Assembly: GCA_019113245.1 (NCBI GenBank)
Contig: DXHU01000020.1
Location: forward strand, 28,101 to 92,100
DNA length: 64,000 nt
Reading direction: 5' to 3'
Source: Candidatus Ornithospirochaeta avicola
Lineage (GTDB): Bacteria; Spirochaetota; Spirochaetia; Sphaerochaetales; Sphaerochaetaceae
Under the pieces are notes generated by a model, which saw only the letters and a list, made by a program, of their open reading frames with translations, had not been told where the DNA came from and did not search any database. This document shows, in pieces, positions 17,852 through 26,469 of this stretch (the stretch's first letter is position 1; each line of letters opens with the position of its first letter). A program made the position numbers and the translations under genes.

Positions 17852-18792
17852 GAGAGTATTATAAGAAGCTTGATAATATACTCAGAAAGAACAGCGCAAT
17901 AAGAAAGGTAAACATCTCAGGAGAAGCTCTTTTCTCCCTTGATGGTGAAATCTTGGCTGCAACAGAATCCTTTACTGATAATGAAAAGACCTTCTCCTTT
18001 ATCACAAGCTATATGCCGACAATATGTATGCTTGGAGCCGGGCATGTTGCAAAAGCAGTGTTTGACACGCTGTCGCCTCTTGGATTCAGGTTCATAATAA
18101 TAGATGACAGGAAAGAGATACTCACTGAAAACAGATTCCCTTCGGCAAGCCTCATCTGCTCTTCTTTTTCAACCCTTGATTATGATTTTTGCAAAGTCAC
18201 GAATCCATATTTTCTTGTTTTCACTCATGCCCATCTTCACGATGAGGAAGCTCTCTCATATGTGCTGAAATTCAAAAGCCATTACTATGGCATGATAGGA
18301 TCAGAGCGCAAGATTGCACTTACATATTCAAACATGGAAAAGAAAGGATTTTCTCGTGAGACTCTTGATTCAGTGCACTCCCCTGTCGGAGTCAAGATAA
18401 ACGCAGAGACACCTGAAGAGATTGCTATATCAATTGCGGCAGAAATTATTGCTACATACAGAAAAAACAAGAAGACAGTATTTATTTCTTCGGACCTTAT
18501 CAAGAAGATTATTGAAATTGATGAAGATGCTGTACTGGCAGAGATTGTCTCGAAAAAAGGCTCTGCTCCGCGCGGGGCCGGATCATTCATGATAATAACA
18601 CAATCATCCTTCTTCTTCACAATCGGAGGAGGATCTCTTGAAAATCAGGTGATCAGCGATGCACGCAGTATTCTTGAAAACAGGAATGACAGCATGCTTA
18701 AATATTATGACATGGAGGAGAAAGGCGGACTGGATATGGCCTGTGGAGGAAAAGAGGAAATCATGTTCCGCCTGATAAGAAAAGATGTATGA
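17848..18792 (+). CDS. XdhC/CoxI-family molybdenum hydroxylase maturation protein (reversed domain order)
   Basis: The family binds molybdenum cofactor and inserts its sulfido (or selenido) ligand into xanthine dehydrogenases. The usual order is a CoxI domain first and a Rossmann domain second. Here the Rossmann part comes first (CMLGAGHVAKAVF at 60-72, IDDRKE, YYGMIGSERKIALTY, then SPVGVKINAETPEEIAISIAAEII), and the CoxI-like segment is last (EIVSKKGSAPRGAGSFMI near 237, IGGGSLEN near 262, GGKEEIMFRL). Starts by four-base overlap with the desulfurase-like gene, which suggests the two act together. Confidence 0.87.
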   Translation: MREYYKKLDNILRKNSAIRKVNISGEALFSLDGEILAATESFTDNEKTFSFITSYMPTICMLGAGHVAKAVFDTLSPLGFRFIIIDDRKEILTENRFPSASLICSSFSTLDYDFCKVTNPYFLVFTHAHLHDEEALSYVLKFKSHYYGMIGSERKIALTYSNMEKKGFSRETLDSVHSPVGVKINAETPEEIAISIAAEIIATYRKNKKTVFISSDLIKKIIEIDEDAVLAEIVSKKGSAPRGAGSFMIITQSSFFFTIGGGSLENQVISDARSILENRNDSMLKYYDMEEKGGLDMACGGKEEIMFRLIRKDV

Positions 18793-19279
18793 CCCGAGCT
18801 ATGTTAAAGAATTCAAGAAAAATGAGCTTTCTTCTTTTGACTATGCGTTGCTGGATGCATACTGTGCTTTGAAAGAAGAGGGAGAGAAGGAAATTTCTGT
18901 TCGTCTTCTTGCGGACAGGGCAGGAGTTGAGAGAAATGATTTTTACAGATGCTATGACAGCACTCTTTCTTTTATTGAAAGAGTCGAGGAAGACACAGTT
19001 GCAAGAATGAATGATCTTGCATCGGCAGAGGATGAAAGCTATTATGCACGCCTGTTTTCCTTCTTCAGGGAAAACGATAAGGAAATTATGGCAATTTTAG
19101 ATTATCCTGCATACCGCGAGGACCTCATATCATCAATTGCGCTGCATTTTACTGCTGATGATAAAGAAGGCAGCCAGATGATATACACGAAAGCCAGCAT
19201 AGTGTTCTCGACATTCTATGCATACCTGCACTACTCAATTGATGTTGATTTCTCTATTCTCAGAGATTTTGTGTCCTGA
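18785..19279 (+). CDS. TetR-family transcriptional regulator
   Basis: A 164-residue protein, with an N-terminal helix-turn-helix at about residues 20-65 (EKEISVRLLADRAGVERNDFYRCYDS) fitting the TetR pattern, and a short helical ligand domain. It is the last gene of the desulfurase-xdhC operon (eight-base overlap) and sits next to the xdh operon end. Likely targets are the dyads at 16671 and 9323, but this is inference from proximity. Somewhat shorter than the usual 190-200 residues. Confidence 0.75.
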   Translation: MYDPSYVKEFKKNELSSFDYALLDAYCALKEEGEKEISVRLLADRAGVERNDFYRCYDSTLSFIERVEEDTVARMNDLASAEDESYYARLFSFFRENDKEIMAILDYPAYREDLISSIALHFTADDKEGSQMIYTKASIVFSTFYAYLHYSIDVDFSILRDFVS

Positions 19280-19287
19280 TGAAAAAA

Positions 19288-19320
19288 CGGAGAGACTGCT
19301 GATCTCTCCGCTTTCTTTTT
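19288..19320. terminator. Bidirectional terminator between tetR and xdhD
   Basis: Stem CGGAGAGA/TCTCTCCG, seven-base loop, with AAAAAA on the left flank and TTTCTTTTT on the right flank, serving both the tetR and the xdh operon ends. Confidence 0.85.
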
Positions 19321-19322
19321 CC

Positions 19323-22202
19323 TTATTTTATCTTTCCTAGTTCTCTGAGTATCTTCTCAGGCGTTATAGGCCAGCTCCTTACATGAGCACCGCATGCATC
19401 TGCTATGGCCATTGCGATAGCAGGCGCTGCTCCGTTTGTCGCTATCTCACTGATACTCTTTGCTCCAAATGGTCCGTAATCATCACAGACATCGACAAAG
19501 TCTGAGATGAAAATAGGAGGAACCTCATCCACCATCGGAACGCCGTAGGATGTAAAGTCATCTGTAAGACACTTTCCGTTTTTGTCTATGACAAGATCCT
19601 CATAAAGCGTATGACCGATGCTCTTCAAGGCTGCACCGTACATCTGGCAGAGTGCAAGCTCCGGGTTTATAGGAGTTCCGCAGTCCTGGATTGCAACAAA
19701 CTTCTCAACTTTCACCTCGCCTGTGTTCACATTTACCAGGACCTCAGCAAAATGAGCACCGTAAGGAACAGCAAAATTCGGTGTGGTGAAACATCCCTTT
19801 CCTGTTATTGCCCCGCGTCCTGCTCCAGAATATGCCTCATGCGCGATTTCACGGAATGTAAGAACTTTTCCGCTTTTCCTGCTCACGACTTTTTCCGGCC
19901 ATTCAAGCTCCAGGCTCTCTTTGCTCTCACCCATCTGCAAGGCAGCCTCAGATAAAAGATTCTCCTTCAGATTCTTTGCCGCAAGAAGGCTTGCGTTTCC
20001 TGAGAAATATGTTCCGCTCGATGCATAAGCTCCTGTATCAAAAAGACATGCATCGGTATCACCAGAGACAACAGAGACCCTCTCAAGAGGCATCATCAGT
20101 ATTTCAGATGCACACTTTGCACTGATTGTATCAAGTCCTGTTCCAATATCCGCACCGCCTGAGAGGACAAGCACAGAACCGTCTGTGAGAATCTTCATTT
20201 CAGCATTGGAGTGATCCAGGCCAGGCAGTCCTGATCCCTGCTGAATCGGGGCAAAGCCCTGACCCCTCTTCCACTCAGAATTCTCATCATTCTTTTTCTT
20301 GCCCCATCCTATCAGACTGGCACCCTTATCAAGGGCATCAAGCAATCCGCATGATCCGACAGGAACGACAACACCTTCTCTTCCCTCTCCCAGACCCTTG
20401 AGGATTTCAAGCATGTAGCCGCGCTTTACAAGATTCTTCTTTGCCAGTTCAAGCGGATCCATACCTATCTTCTCAGCCAGCTCTCCGAGAGCAGAAATTA
20501 TTGCAAAATATCCTTTTGGAGCTCCATAGCCCTGATATGCTCCTGTTGGAGGAATATTTGAATAATATGTTGTGAGATCATAGTACATGTTCTCTACTGC
20601 AAAAAGTGGAAGAGTCTTGCTCGATGCATTCATCGGCACTGTTAGACAGTGGTTTCCGTACGGTCCGGTATTTGCTCTCACATCCATGTAAATCGCATTA
20701 ATCTTTCCATCCATTGTGGCACCCATCTTTACCCTTATTCTCATCGGATGACGGGTGGAGTTTGCATGAAATTCCTCTGCTCTTGTGTTACGGTAGTAAA
20801 TGCTTTTGCCGGTAATCCATGTAAGATAACCGCACAAATCCTCTACAAGGATATCCTGTTTTGAGCCATAGCCTCCGCCGACACGCTCCTTTATCACATG
20901 CACTTTGTGCTCATCAATCGAGCACACCCAAGCAACTATTCGTCTTACATGGTATGGAACCTGAGTGGATGCATGTATGATAAGGCGGCCGTTTTCCATT
21001 CTGGAAAAACACACATGGGGTTCAAGCGGTGTGCACTGCACCTGGCTTGTCTGGTAAGTCTGGTCCACAATGGCATCGCTTTCATCAAATGCCTTCTCAA
21101 CATCCCCGATTCCGCCATGGGCTCCTGCGGCAATATTGTGACGGATATCTGCATGAAGGGGGAACTGATAAATCACTTTGCCATCCCTCTCATCACAAAT
21201 TCGGTTGTACTCATCAAGATTATCCGGAGCACCTGAAACATACTCAACCTTCCCGTTATGGACCAGAGGGGCACCCTCTGCCATTGCCTCTTCGACTGTA
21301 AAGACAGCATCAAGAGGCTCATAGGTTACCTTGATAAGGCTCAAAGCATGTTCGGCAATCTCTTCATTTCGAGCAACAACGGCGGCAACTCTGTCACCGA
21401 CATGACGCACCTTGCGGTTTATAAGCTTCCTGTCATACGGGCTTGGCTCAGGATTTCCCTGCCCTGCCTGCATGTAATACACATCCGGAACATTGAAGCA
21501 TGTGAGTATCTTGACAACTCCATCAAGCTTTTCTGCCTCTTCTGTATCTATGCTCTTTATATATGCATGTGCATAAGGGCTTCTTAAAATCTTGAGCACA
21601 TAGGATGAGGGAAGCACTTTGTCTTCAGTAAATACTTTCTCACCTTTCACAAGTGCAGCGGCATCTATCTTTGTCTTTGCCTTGCCGACAAAACGCATTT
21701 CATTTCTAAAGGACGGAGAGACCTTACTCCTATATTCTCCCCACTTCCTCTTTTCCTGCACAAGGCGCACTGCGAGGAAGAAATGCTCATATCCTGCATC
21801 TCGGATGAAAAGCCCTGAAAGAGCCTCTTTGACATCATCTTTCGTTGCATCCGGCTTTCTTTCAAGGAGATTGGTAATGACAAGGGCCACAGCTGGTGAG
21901 TTGTATGCGCTCTGGACAACTCCGGATGCAATCATGGCCTCCTGAACATCATTTATTTTTCCTCCAAGAGAAAGGCTCTCTGCAGTAAATACTTCCTTAT
22001 TCATCACACGGGAGGCGACAATGAGATTTGAATACACACACCTGCCGTCAACTATTACAGTATCTGATCCTGTAAAGCCTTCCGCATCATCGCTATCCCT
22101 TACTGACGCACAGCCAAGGCGGTAAAGGAGATTTCTAAGTCTTTCATCCTCCCTTGCCTCCACATTCATGTTCTCGCCATTAAGTCTGAAGATGAGATTC
22201 AC
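19323..22202 (-). CDS. xdhD: Molybdenum hydroxylase XdhD (YgfN) with cysteine-less ferredoxin-like N-terminus
   Basis: A 959-residue protein aligning end to end with E. coli XdhD (956 aa), a xanthine-dehydrogenase-family enzyme tied to purine and selenate metabolism. Residues 1-160 keep the shape of the two [2Fe-2S] domains but every ligand cysteine is lost (RDSDDAEGFTGSD, VVQSAYNSPAV and FIRDAGY replace the CxxxxCGxC, QCGFCxPG and CRCTGY blocks). The molybdopterin domain follows, with ERVGGGYGSKQD, GAYQGYGAPKG, GGADIGTGLDT and the catalytic-glutamate block FGAKSISEIATNGAAPA. Electrons must leave by a separate partner, perhaps YgfK (inference). Four-base overlap with ygfM. Confidence 0.92.
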   Translation of the reverse strand: MNLIFRLNGENMNVEAREDERLRNLLYRLGCASVRDSDDAEGFTGSDTVIVDGRCVYSNLIVASRVMNKEVFTAESLSLGGKINDVQEAMIASGVVQSAYNSPAVALVITNLLERKPDATKDDVKEALSGLFIRDAGYEHFFLAVRLVQEKRKWGEYRSKVSPSFRNEMRFVGKAKTKIDAAALVKGEKVFTEDKVLPSSYVLKILRSPYAHAYIKSIDTEEAEKLDGVVKILTCFNVPDVYYMQAGQGNPEPSPYDRKLINRKVRHVGDRVAAVVARNEEIAEHALSLIKVTYEPLDAVFTVEEAMAEGAPLVHNGKVEYVSGAPDNLDEYNRICDERDGKVIYQFPLHADIRHNIAAGAHGGIGDVEKAFDESDAIVDQTYQTSQVQCTPLEPHVCFSRMENGRLIIHASTQVPYHVRRIVAWVCSIDEHKVHVIKERVGGGYGSKQDILVEDLCGYLTWITGKSIYYRNTRAEEFHANSTRHPMRIRVKMGATMDGKINAIYMDVRANTGPYGNHCLTVPMNASSKTLPLFAVENMYYDLTTYYSNIPPTGAYQGYGAPKGYFAIISALGELAEKIGMDPLELAKKNLVKRGYMLEILKGLGEGREGVVVPVGSCGLLDALDKGASLIGWGKKKNDENSEWKRGQGFAPIQQGSGLPGLDHSNAEMKILTDGSVLVLSGGADIGTGLDTISAKCASEILMMPLERVSVVSGDTDACLFDTGAYASSGTYFSGNASLLAAKNLKENLLSEAALQMGESKESLELEWPEKVVSRKSGKVLTFREIAHEAYSGAGRGAITGKGCFTTPNFAVPYGAHFAEVLVNVNTGEVKVEKFVAIQDCGTPINPELALCQMYGAALKSIGHTLYEDLVIDKNGKCLTDDFTSYGVPMVDEVPPIFISDFVDVCDDYGPFGAKSISEIATNGAAPAIAMAIADACGAHVRSWPITPEKILRELGKIK

Positions 22203-22861
22203 TCCTCACCTCCTTTTTGTCTTTCGAGATTCACAAGATATCTCTTATACTCTGCAGATCCATACTCATCATCCGAGAATGTTATATCATCCTCATTTAT
22301 GAATATACCTTCGTTCTTCACAGCAACAGCTTCATTGACTGCTCTTGCATAGTTTATAACGCTGTGCATATGGCTTGCACGGCGGTAGCACTTCTGCTGA
22401 ACTTTCATATTCCTAACTATTACAGAAATGATGAGAAATTCATCATCAGAAGCAAGATAATCGACAAGCTTTATTCTCTTTTCTCCTTTATCCCAGACAA
22501 GAAGTTCTGCGTCACTTGCTATCAAAGACGGAAGCAGATAGGAAGAATCAAGCTCGCTTGCGATATTGCCTCCGATTGTCGCACTGTTTCTAAGCTCCCA
22601 GGATGCCATGTAGGCAGCGCTTTCTTTCAAATAGGAGGGAACAAGCAAGCTTTCAATTAAATCATTGAACGTCGCCATTGCTCCGATTATTATGCTCTCC
22701 CCTTCTTTAGAAATTTCTTTAGGGACAACAGCTGAGATATCAGCAACAACATCAGGAAGAACATCAGATTCTCCCTTGTTCCTCATGATCTGGGTTCCTC
22801 CTGCAAGGAATACTTTCTCTTTTGCTGCTTCAGCTATGCTGGAAGGTATAACTATTCTCAT
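22199..22861 (-). CDS. ygfM: YgfM-type FAD-binding subunit
   Basis: A 220-residue member of the molybdopterin-dehydrogenase FAD-binding family, close to E. coli YgfM. FAD contacts are VFLAGGTQIMR and the RNSATIGGNIASE loop; the C-terminus ends SAEYKRYLVNLERQKGG, the YgfM-like signature. The start ATG at 22861 overlaps the stop of the preceding gene (ATGA) with GGAG just upstream. It is the natural partner of XdhD encoded next. Shorter than the xdhB product because the C-terminal CO-dehydrogenase-like domain is trimmed. Confidence 0.86.
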   Translation of the reverse strand: MRIVIPSSIAEAAKEKVFLAGGTQIMRNKGESDVLPDVVADISAVVPKEISKEGESIIIGAMATFNDLIESLLVPSYLKESAAYMASWELRNSATIGGNIASELDSSYLLPSLIASDAELLVWDKGEKRIKLVDYLASDDEFLIISVIVRNMKVQQKCYRRASHMHSVINYARAVNEAVAVKNEGIFINEDDITFSDDEYGSAEYKRYLVNLERQKGGEE

Positions 22862-23721
22862 ACTACTCCACACTCATCAGATTGTTTTATCTTCTCAATG
22901 AAATAAATCAGCATGCGCCTGGTGGTGTTTCTCCTGTACTCAGGCATTGCATGCGGACTTAATATGCTGTCATACTTTGTAAGGAACTGAGGAAGGACTG
23001 AATCAAGCTCATCTCTTTTCTTTCCAATCAGAATGCTCTCAACTTCCCTGCTTCTCCTGACTTTCGGTCCTGCTGCCCCGCTGGATGCACGGAAATCCTT
23101 AATCACGCCGTCCTCAACTAAGGCCAGAACAGAAAGCGAAAGCTTTGATATCGCATTTGCTCTCCTTGTTCCTATTTTCCTGTACATCAGGTAGTTGGCC
23201 TTCACCTCAGGAATCCTTATCTCTTTTATGATTTCGTTTTCTTTCAGCTTTGTTTTCTTGCTTCCTGTGATGAATTCATCGACAGGCATCTGATGCTCTC
23301 CATCCTGGCTGACAAGCACAAGAGATGCATCAAGAAGAATAAGTGGCTGAGGAAGATCTCCTTTTGGAGATGCGTTTGCAATATTTCCTCCGATTGTCGC
23401 GCTGTTTCTAAGCGCAGGTGCGCCCATCCTAGATGCGGCCATTCTCACATGATAGGGAACAAGCGGGGATGATGCGATTTCTGCCGGTGTTGACAGTGCC
23501 CCGATTACGATTGTCCCATCATCTTCTTTCCTTATTCCCTTCATCTCATCCAGGTTCGAGATAATCAGGACAGGAAAAGGCATATCCGGGTTCAGACAAG
23601 GAGCTGTGCGGTACTGGACCATCAGATCAGTTCCTCCAGCAAGGACCTTTGCACCGGTTTCGGCTTTTATCTTCAAAGCCTCAGAAAGGCTTTCTGCGAC
23701 ATATACATTCATTTTCTCCAT
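22858..23721 (-). CDS. xdhB: Xanthine dehydrogenase FAD-binding subunit
   Basis: A 287-residue flavoprotein subunit with VLAGGTDLMVQYR, RNSATIGGNIANASPKGDLPQPLILLDA and a C-terminal domain with IRKIGTRRANAISKLS-type sequence (MYRKIGTRRANAISKLSLSVLA) and FRASSGAAGPKVRR. It passes electrons from the iron-sulfur clusters to NAD+ or another acceptor. Overlaps the [2Fe-2S] gene by 13 bases. The first member of the operon's XdhABC set, separate from the ygfM-xdhD pair that follows. Confidence 0.9.
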   Translation of the reverse strand: MEKMNVYVAESLSEALKIKAETGAKVLAGGTDLMVQYRTAPCLNPDMPFPVLIISNLDEMKGIRKEDDGTIVIGALSTPAEIASSPLVPYHVRMAASRMGAPALRNSATIGGNIANASPKGDLPQPLILLDASLVLVSQDGEHQMPVDEFITGSKKTKLKENEIIKEIRIPEVKANYLMYRKIGTRRANAISKLSLSVLALVEDGVIKDFRASSGAAGPKVRRSREVESILIGKKRDELDSVLPQFLTKYDSILSPHAMPEYRRNTTRRMLIYFIEKIKQSDECGVV

Positions 23722-24191
23722 AAATCAGCTCCTTTCTCGGCAGCAAGCTTTATGCTGTCAACAATTAGATCATAGCCGGTGCACCTGCATATGTTGCCAC
23801 TTAACGCCTGACGTATTTCCTCTTCTCCCGGATTCGGATTTTCATTTAAAAGGACATAGGCGGCAAGCACCATGCCGGGGATGCAGAATCCGCACTGGAC
23901 TGCACCGCCTTCGCTGAATGATGAGATGATCACCTTACCCTTCTCTGTATCCCTGATTCCTTCAATTGTCAGTATATCAGAGCCTTCACAGCTTCCTATT
24001 GCCGTGATACAGCTTGTGACAAGCTTTCCATCCTTTATCACAGAGCAGGCTCCGCACTCTCCTTCACTGCATCCCTCTTTGACCCCTGTCAGGCCCATAT
24101 CCTCACGAAGGACATCGATAAGCCTTCTTATGGGATTTCCTTCAAATATCTTCTTTTCCCCGTTTACGGTAAATGTTATTCTATCAAGCAT
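23709..24191 (-). CDS. xdhC: Xanthine dehydrogenase [2Fe-2S] subunit
   Basis: A 160-residue iron-sulfur subunit (the E. coli xdhC product, not the XdhC chaperone). The first cluster is bound by CSEGECGACSV with a later cysteine, and the second by VQCGFCIPGM and ICRCTGYDLIV. All eight ligand cysteines are present, unlike XdhD. It links the molybdenum site of XdhA to the FAD of XdhB. Overlaps the xdhA stop by eight bases. Confidence 0.93.
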   Translation of the reverse strand: MLDRITFTVNGEKKIFEGNPIRRLIDVLREDMGLTGVKEGCSEGECGACSVIKDGKLVTSCITAIGSCEGSDILTIEGIRDTEKGKVIISSFSEGGAVQCGFCIPGMVLAAYVLLNENPNPGEEEIRQALSGNICRCTGYDLIVDSIKLAAEKGADLWRK

Positions 24192-26316
24192 TTATAACTC
24201 CCTCTATATCCTCAACCGGCATCGGAATCCTTGTAATCTCCTTACCGATAGCTCTCTCAAGAGCATCAATGTAAGCAGCATCAGCTCCATTGAATACAAG
24301 CTCTCCCATTCCCTTGGCTCCAAATGGTCCCCACGGGTATGGGTTATCCTGTATGAAATATTCCTGATGCGGGAATTCCATACTTGTAGGAATCACATAG
24401 TCAGACATGCTGGATGCACTGAAATGACCATTCTTGTTTTCCATCTTCTCCATTGAAGCATAGCCGAGGGACTGTACTATTCCTCCATTTATCTGGCCAT
24501 GAACAATAAGCTCATCTATTGCCTTTCCAATTTCATGGCTTGACCATATTCCCAGAACTTTTACTTCGTTTGTAATCCTGTCTACCTCAAGCTCCACTGC
24601 ACAGCATCCCCAGCCGTAGCCAAGGTATGCATCGCCCTGGAATGTCTCCTGATCCCAAGGATGTCCCTCTGGATGCTCATACTCCTTCTCAACTGAGAAG
24701 TTGCCTTCATTCCAGCGCTCTTTCATCTCAAGCGCACAGCGTTCAATCAGGCGTCCTACAATCATAGTGGATCTGCTTGCAGCTGTCGGACCTGAATCTG
24801 GAACCACATTTGTATCAGGATTCGGATAATCCACATTCTCCATCGGTATTTCAAGAACAGCTGCGGCAATCTTTCTGAGTATTGTGTTCAGCCCCTGACC
24901 CATTTCTGTAGAGCCGACCTCGATTTTAACCCTGTCACCTGTCTTGACAAGCCGCGCATGGGCCTTGATGATTGCCTGCTCTCCGTTTCCAGTGAAGGCT
25001 CCGCCATGGTTGTAGAAGCTCATTCCTATAGCCTTTCCGTTTCCCCATCCATACTGCTTGCTCTTTTTCCAGTAGTCAGATGCAGCTGCGACTTTATCAA
25101 GCATCTCTGAGAGCATCACTTCCTCAACAATGTGACCGTTTGTGATTGTCAGGTCATTCTTTTTCAGGAACATGCTCTTCTTGAATTCAACAGGATCCAC
25201 TTTGAGCCTGTGTGCAATATGATTCATGTGCATCTCTATTGCAAAGAGAGTCTGGGGAGCACCGAATCCCCTGAATGCATCAGATGGGAATGTGTTTGTG
25301 CACATTCCATAGCCCTCTACATGGCTGTTCGGGATATTGTACACACCGTTTGCATGAAATACCCCGCGCTGGAGCACTACATAGCTTCCAGAAAGATAAG
25401 GACCTGCGTTGTAATAGACCTTCGCTTCTGTCGCAATAAGCTTTCCATCCTTTATGGCAGAGGAATAAATCATCTTCGCAGGATGCCTCTTTACTGAATA
25501 AAGCATATCCTCTTCTCTTGAGAACACAAGTTTTATAGGCTTTCTTATCTTGTACTCAGCAACAAGAAGCGGGCCTGCAAGAACATCAGGGAAATGCTCC
25601 TTACCCCCGAAAGCACCTCCTGTTGTGCACTGACGGACAATGACATCCTCAACCGGAATAGAAAGTATTCCTGCAACTGATTTTCTGACATAGAAAGGAC
25701 ACTGGCAGGAGATATAGTATACGTACTTATCTCCCTCCATCGTTATAATCGCGCTATTTGTCTCAAGATGCACATGTTCCTGGAATCCTGTCTCGATTGT
25801 CTCTGTAAGAACCATGTCAGCAGAGCGGAAAAGACCCTCCATATCCTCACCTTTCTGACAGGAGAGGGAGCAGATTACATTGTCTTTCTCTAAAATCGGC
25901 TTTTTCTTGTTTTCAATTGCCTCATCTATTGTTATGATGCTCTCTTCTTCTTCATAGATGACCTGAGTGTTCTTCTCAAGACAGTAAAGCACTTCTCTTG
26001 AAGGTCCCACAAAAAGTCCTATGGTCTCTCCGACATAGCGCACATCCCCTGATGCAAAGCATCTCCAGTCCTTTGAAATCATCCAGAGCGCGTTCTCTCC
26101 GCCCTCGGGAATACAGGATGCATCTATATAATAATATCCGTCAGGAAGCGATGGCATCCTGACTTCCTTGATTCTAGCTCTTGCAACAGTTGACCTGAGC
26201 ATTCTTGCATAAAGCATTCCAGAAAGATTTATGTCTGCGACATATTTTGCCTCTCCTCTGGCTTTTACGTAAGAATCAACTCTTTCAACTTTCTCATCAA
26301 TACATGTTCTATGCAT
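24184..26316 (-). CDS. xdhA: Xanthine dehydrogenase molybdenum-binding subunit
   Basis: A 710-residue molybdopterin subunit, first gene of the five-gene hydroxylase operon. It has QCTTGGAFGGKEHFPDVLAGP, SDAFRGFGAPQTLFAIEMHMN, the EVGSTEMGQGLNTI cofactor loop, and FGAKGMGELVFNGADAAY with the catalytic glutamate. It hydroxylates purines (hypoxanthine/xanthine) or, run in reverse, might reduce urate. The surrounding selD, yqeB and yqeC suggest a selenium-dependent form; selenium there is a labile ligand, so no in-frame TGA is expected and none is seen. GGAG lies six bases before ATG. Confidence 0.92.
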   Translation of the reverse strand: MHRTCIDEKVERVDSYVKARGEAKYVADINLSGMLYARMLRSTVARARIKEVRMPSLPDGYYYIDASCIPEGGENALWMISKDWRCFASGDVRYVGETIGLFVGPSREVLYCLEKNTQVIYEEEESIITIDEAIENKKKPILEKDNVICSLSCQKGEDMEGLFRSADMVLTETIETGFQEHVHLETNSAIITMEGDKYVYYISCQCPFYVRKSVAGILSIPVEDVIVRQCTTGGAFGGKEHFPDVLAGPLLVAEYKIRKPIKLVFSREEDMLYSVKRHPAKMIYSSAIKDGKLIATEAKVYYNAGPYLSGSYVVLQRGVFHANGVYNIPNSHVEGYGMCTNTFPSDAFRGFGAPQTLFAIEMHMNHIAHRLKVDPVEFKKSMFLKKNDLTITNGHIVEEVMLSEMLDKVAAASDYWKKSKQYGWGNGKAIGMSFYNHGGAFTGNGEQAIIKAHARLVKTGDRVKIEVGSTEMGQGLNTILRKIAAAVLEIPMENVDYPNPDTNVVPDSGPTAASRSTMIVGRLIERCALEMKERWNEGNFSVEKEYEHPEGHPWDQETFQGDAYLGYGWGCCAVELEVDRITNEVKVLGIWSSHEIGKAIDELIVHGQINGGIVQSLGYASMEKMENKNGHFSASSMSDYVIPTSMEFPHQEYFIQDNPYPWGPFGAKGMGELVFNGADAAYIDALERAIGKEITRIPMPVEDIEGVINA

Positions 26317-26417
26317 AACTGCTCCATTAGTTTTTTCTTTATATAATGAGAAGTTACTATCCTTCTGCTTTCATTATACACCATTTGGGCAGATTGTGGG
26401 CAAATAATAGTTGAAAC
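26317..26417 (-). promoter_or_regulatory. xdh operon promoter region
   Basis: Minus strand TATAAT at 26373-26378 with a leader of about 50 bases. Upstream are two direct copies of TGCCCA (26397-26402 and 26386-26391) exactly 11 bp apart, a plausible activator or repressor site. The leader holds an inverted repeat AGAAG-N8-CTTCT (26349-26366). No clear -35 is visible, which fits a regulated promoter. Confidence 0.5.
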
Positions 26418-26445
26418 AAAAAAAGGCCAGGATTATATCCTGACC
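26418..26445 (-). terminator. Intrinsic terminator of the ygfK-ssnA-ygeY operon
   Basis: Stem GGTCAGGAT/ATCCTGGCC (one mismatch) with a three-base loop, followed on the minus strand by seven T. Confidence 0.85.
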
Positions 26446-26469
26446 CCTGGGTGTGCATGTTCTCTTATC

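Noticed and set aside
26373..26402. Third copy of the CCATT-N16-AATGG dyad at the xdh promoter (AATGG is present next to the -10)
   Set aside because: The opposite arm at the required distance reads TATTT, matching only two of five bases.
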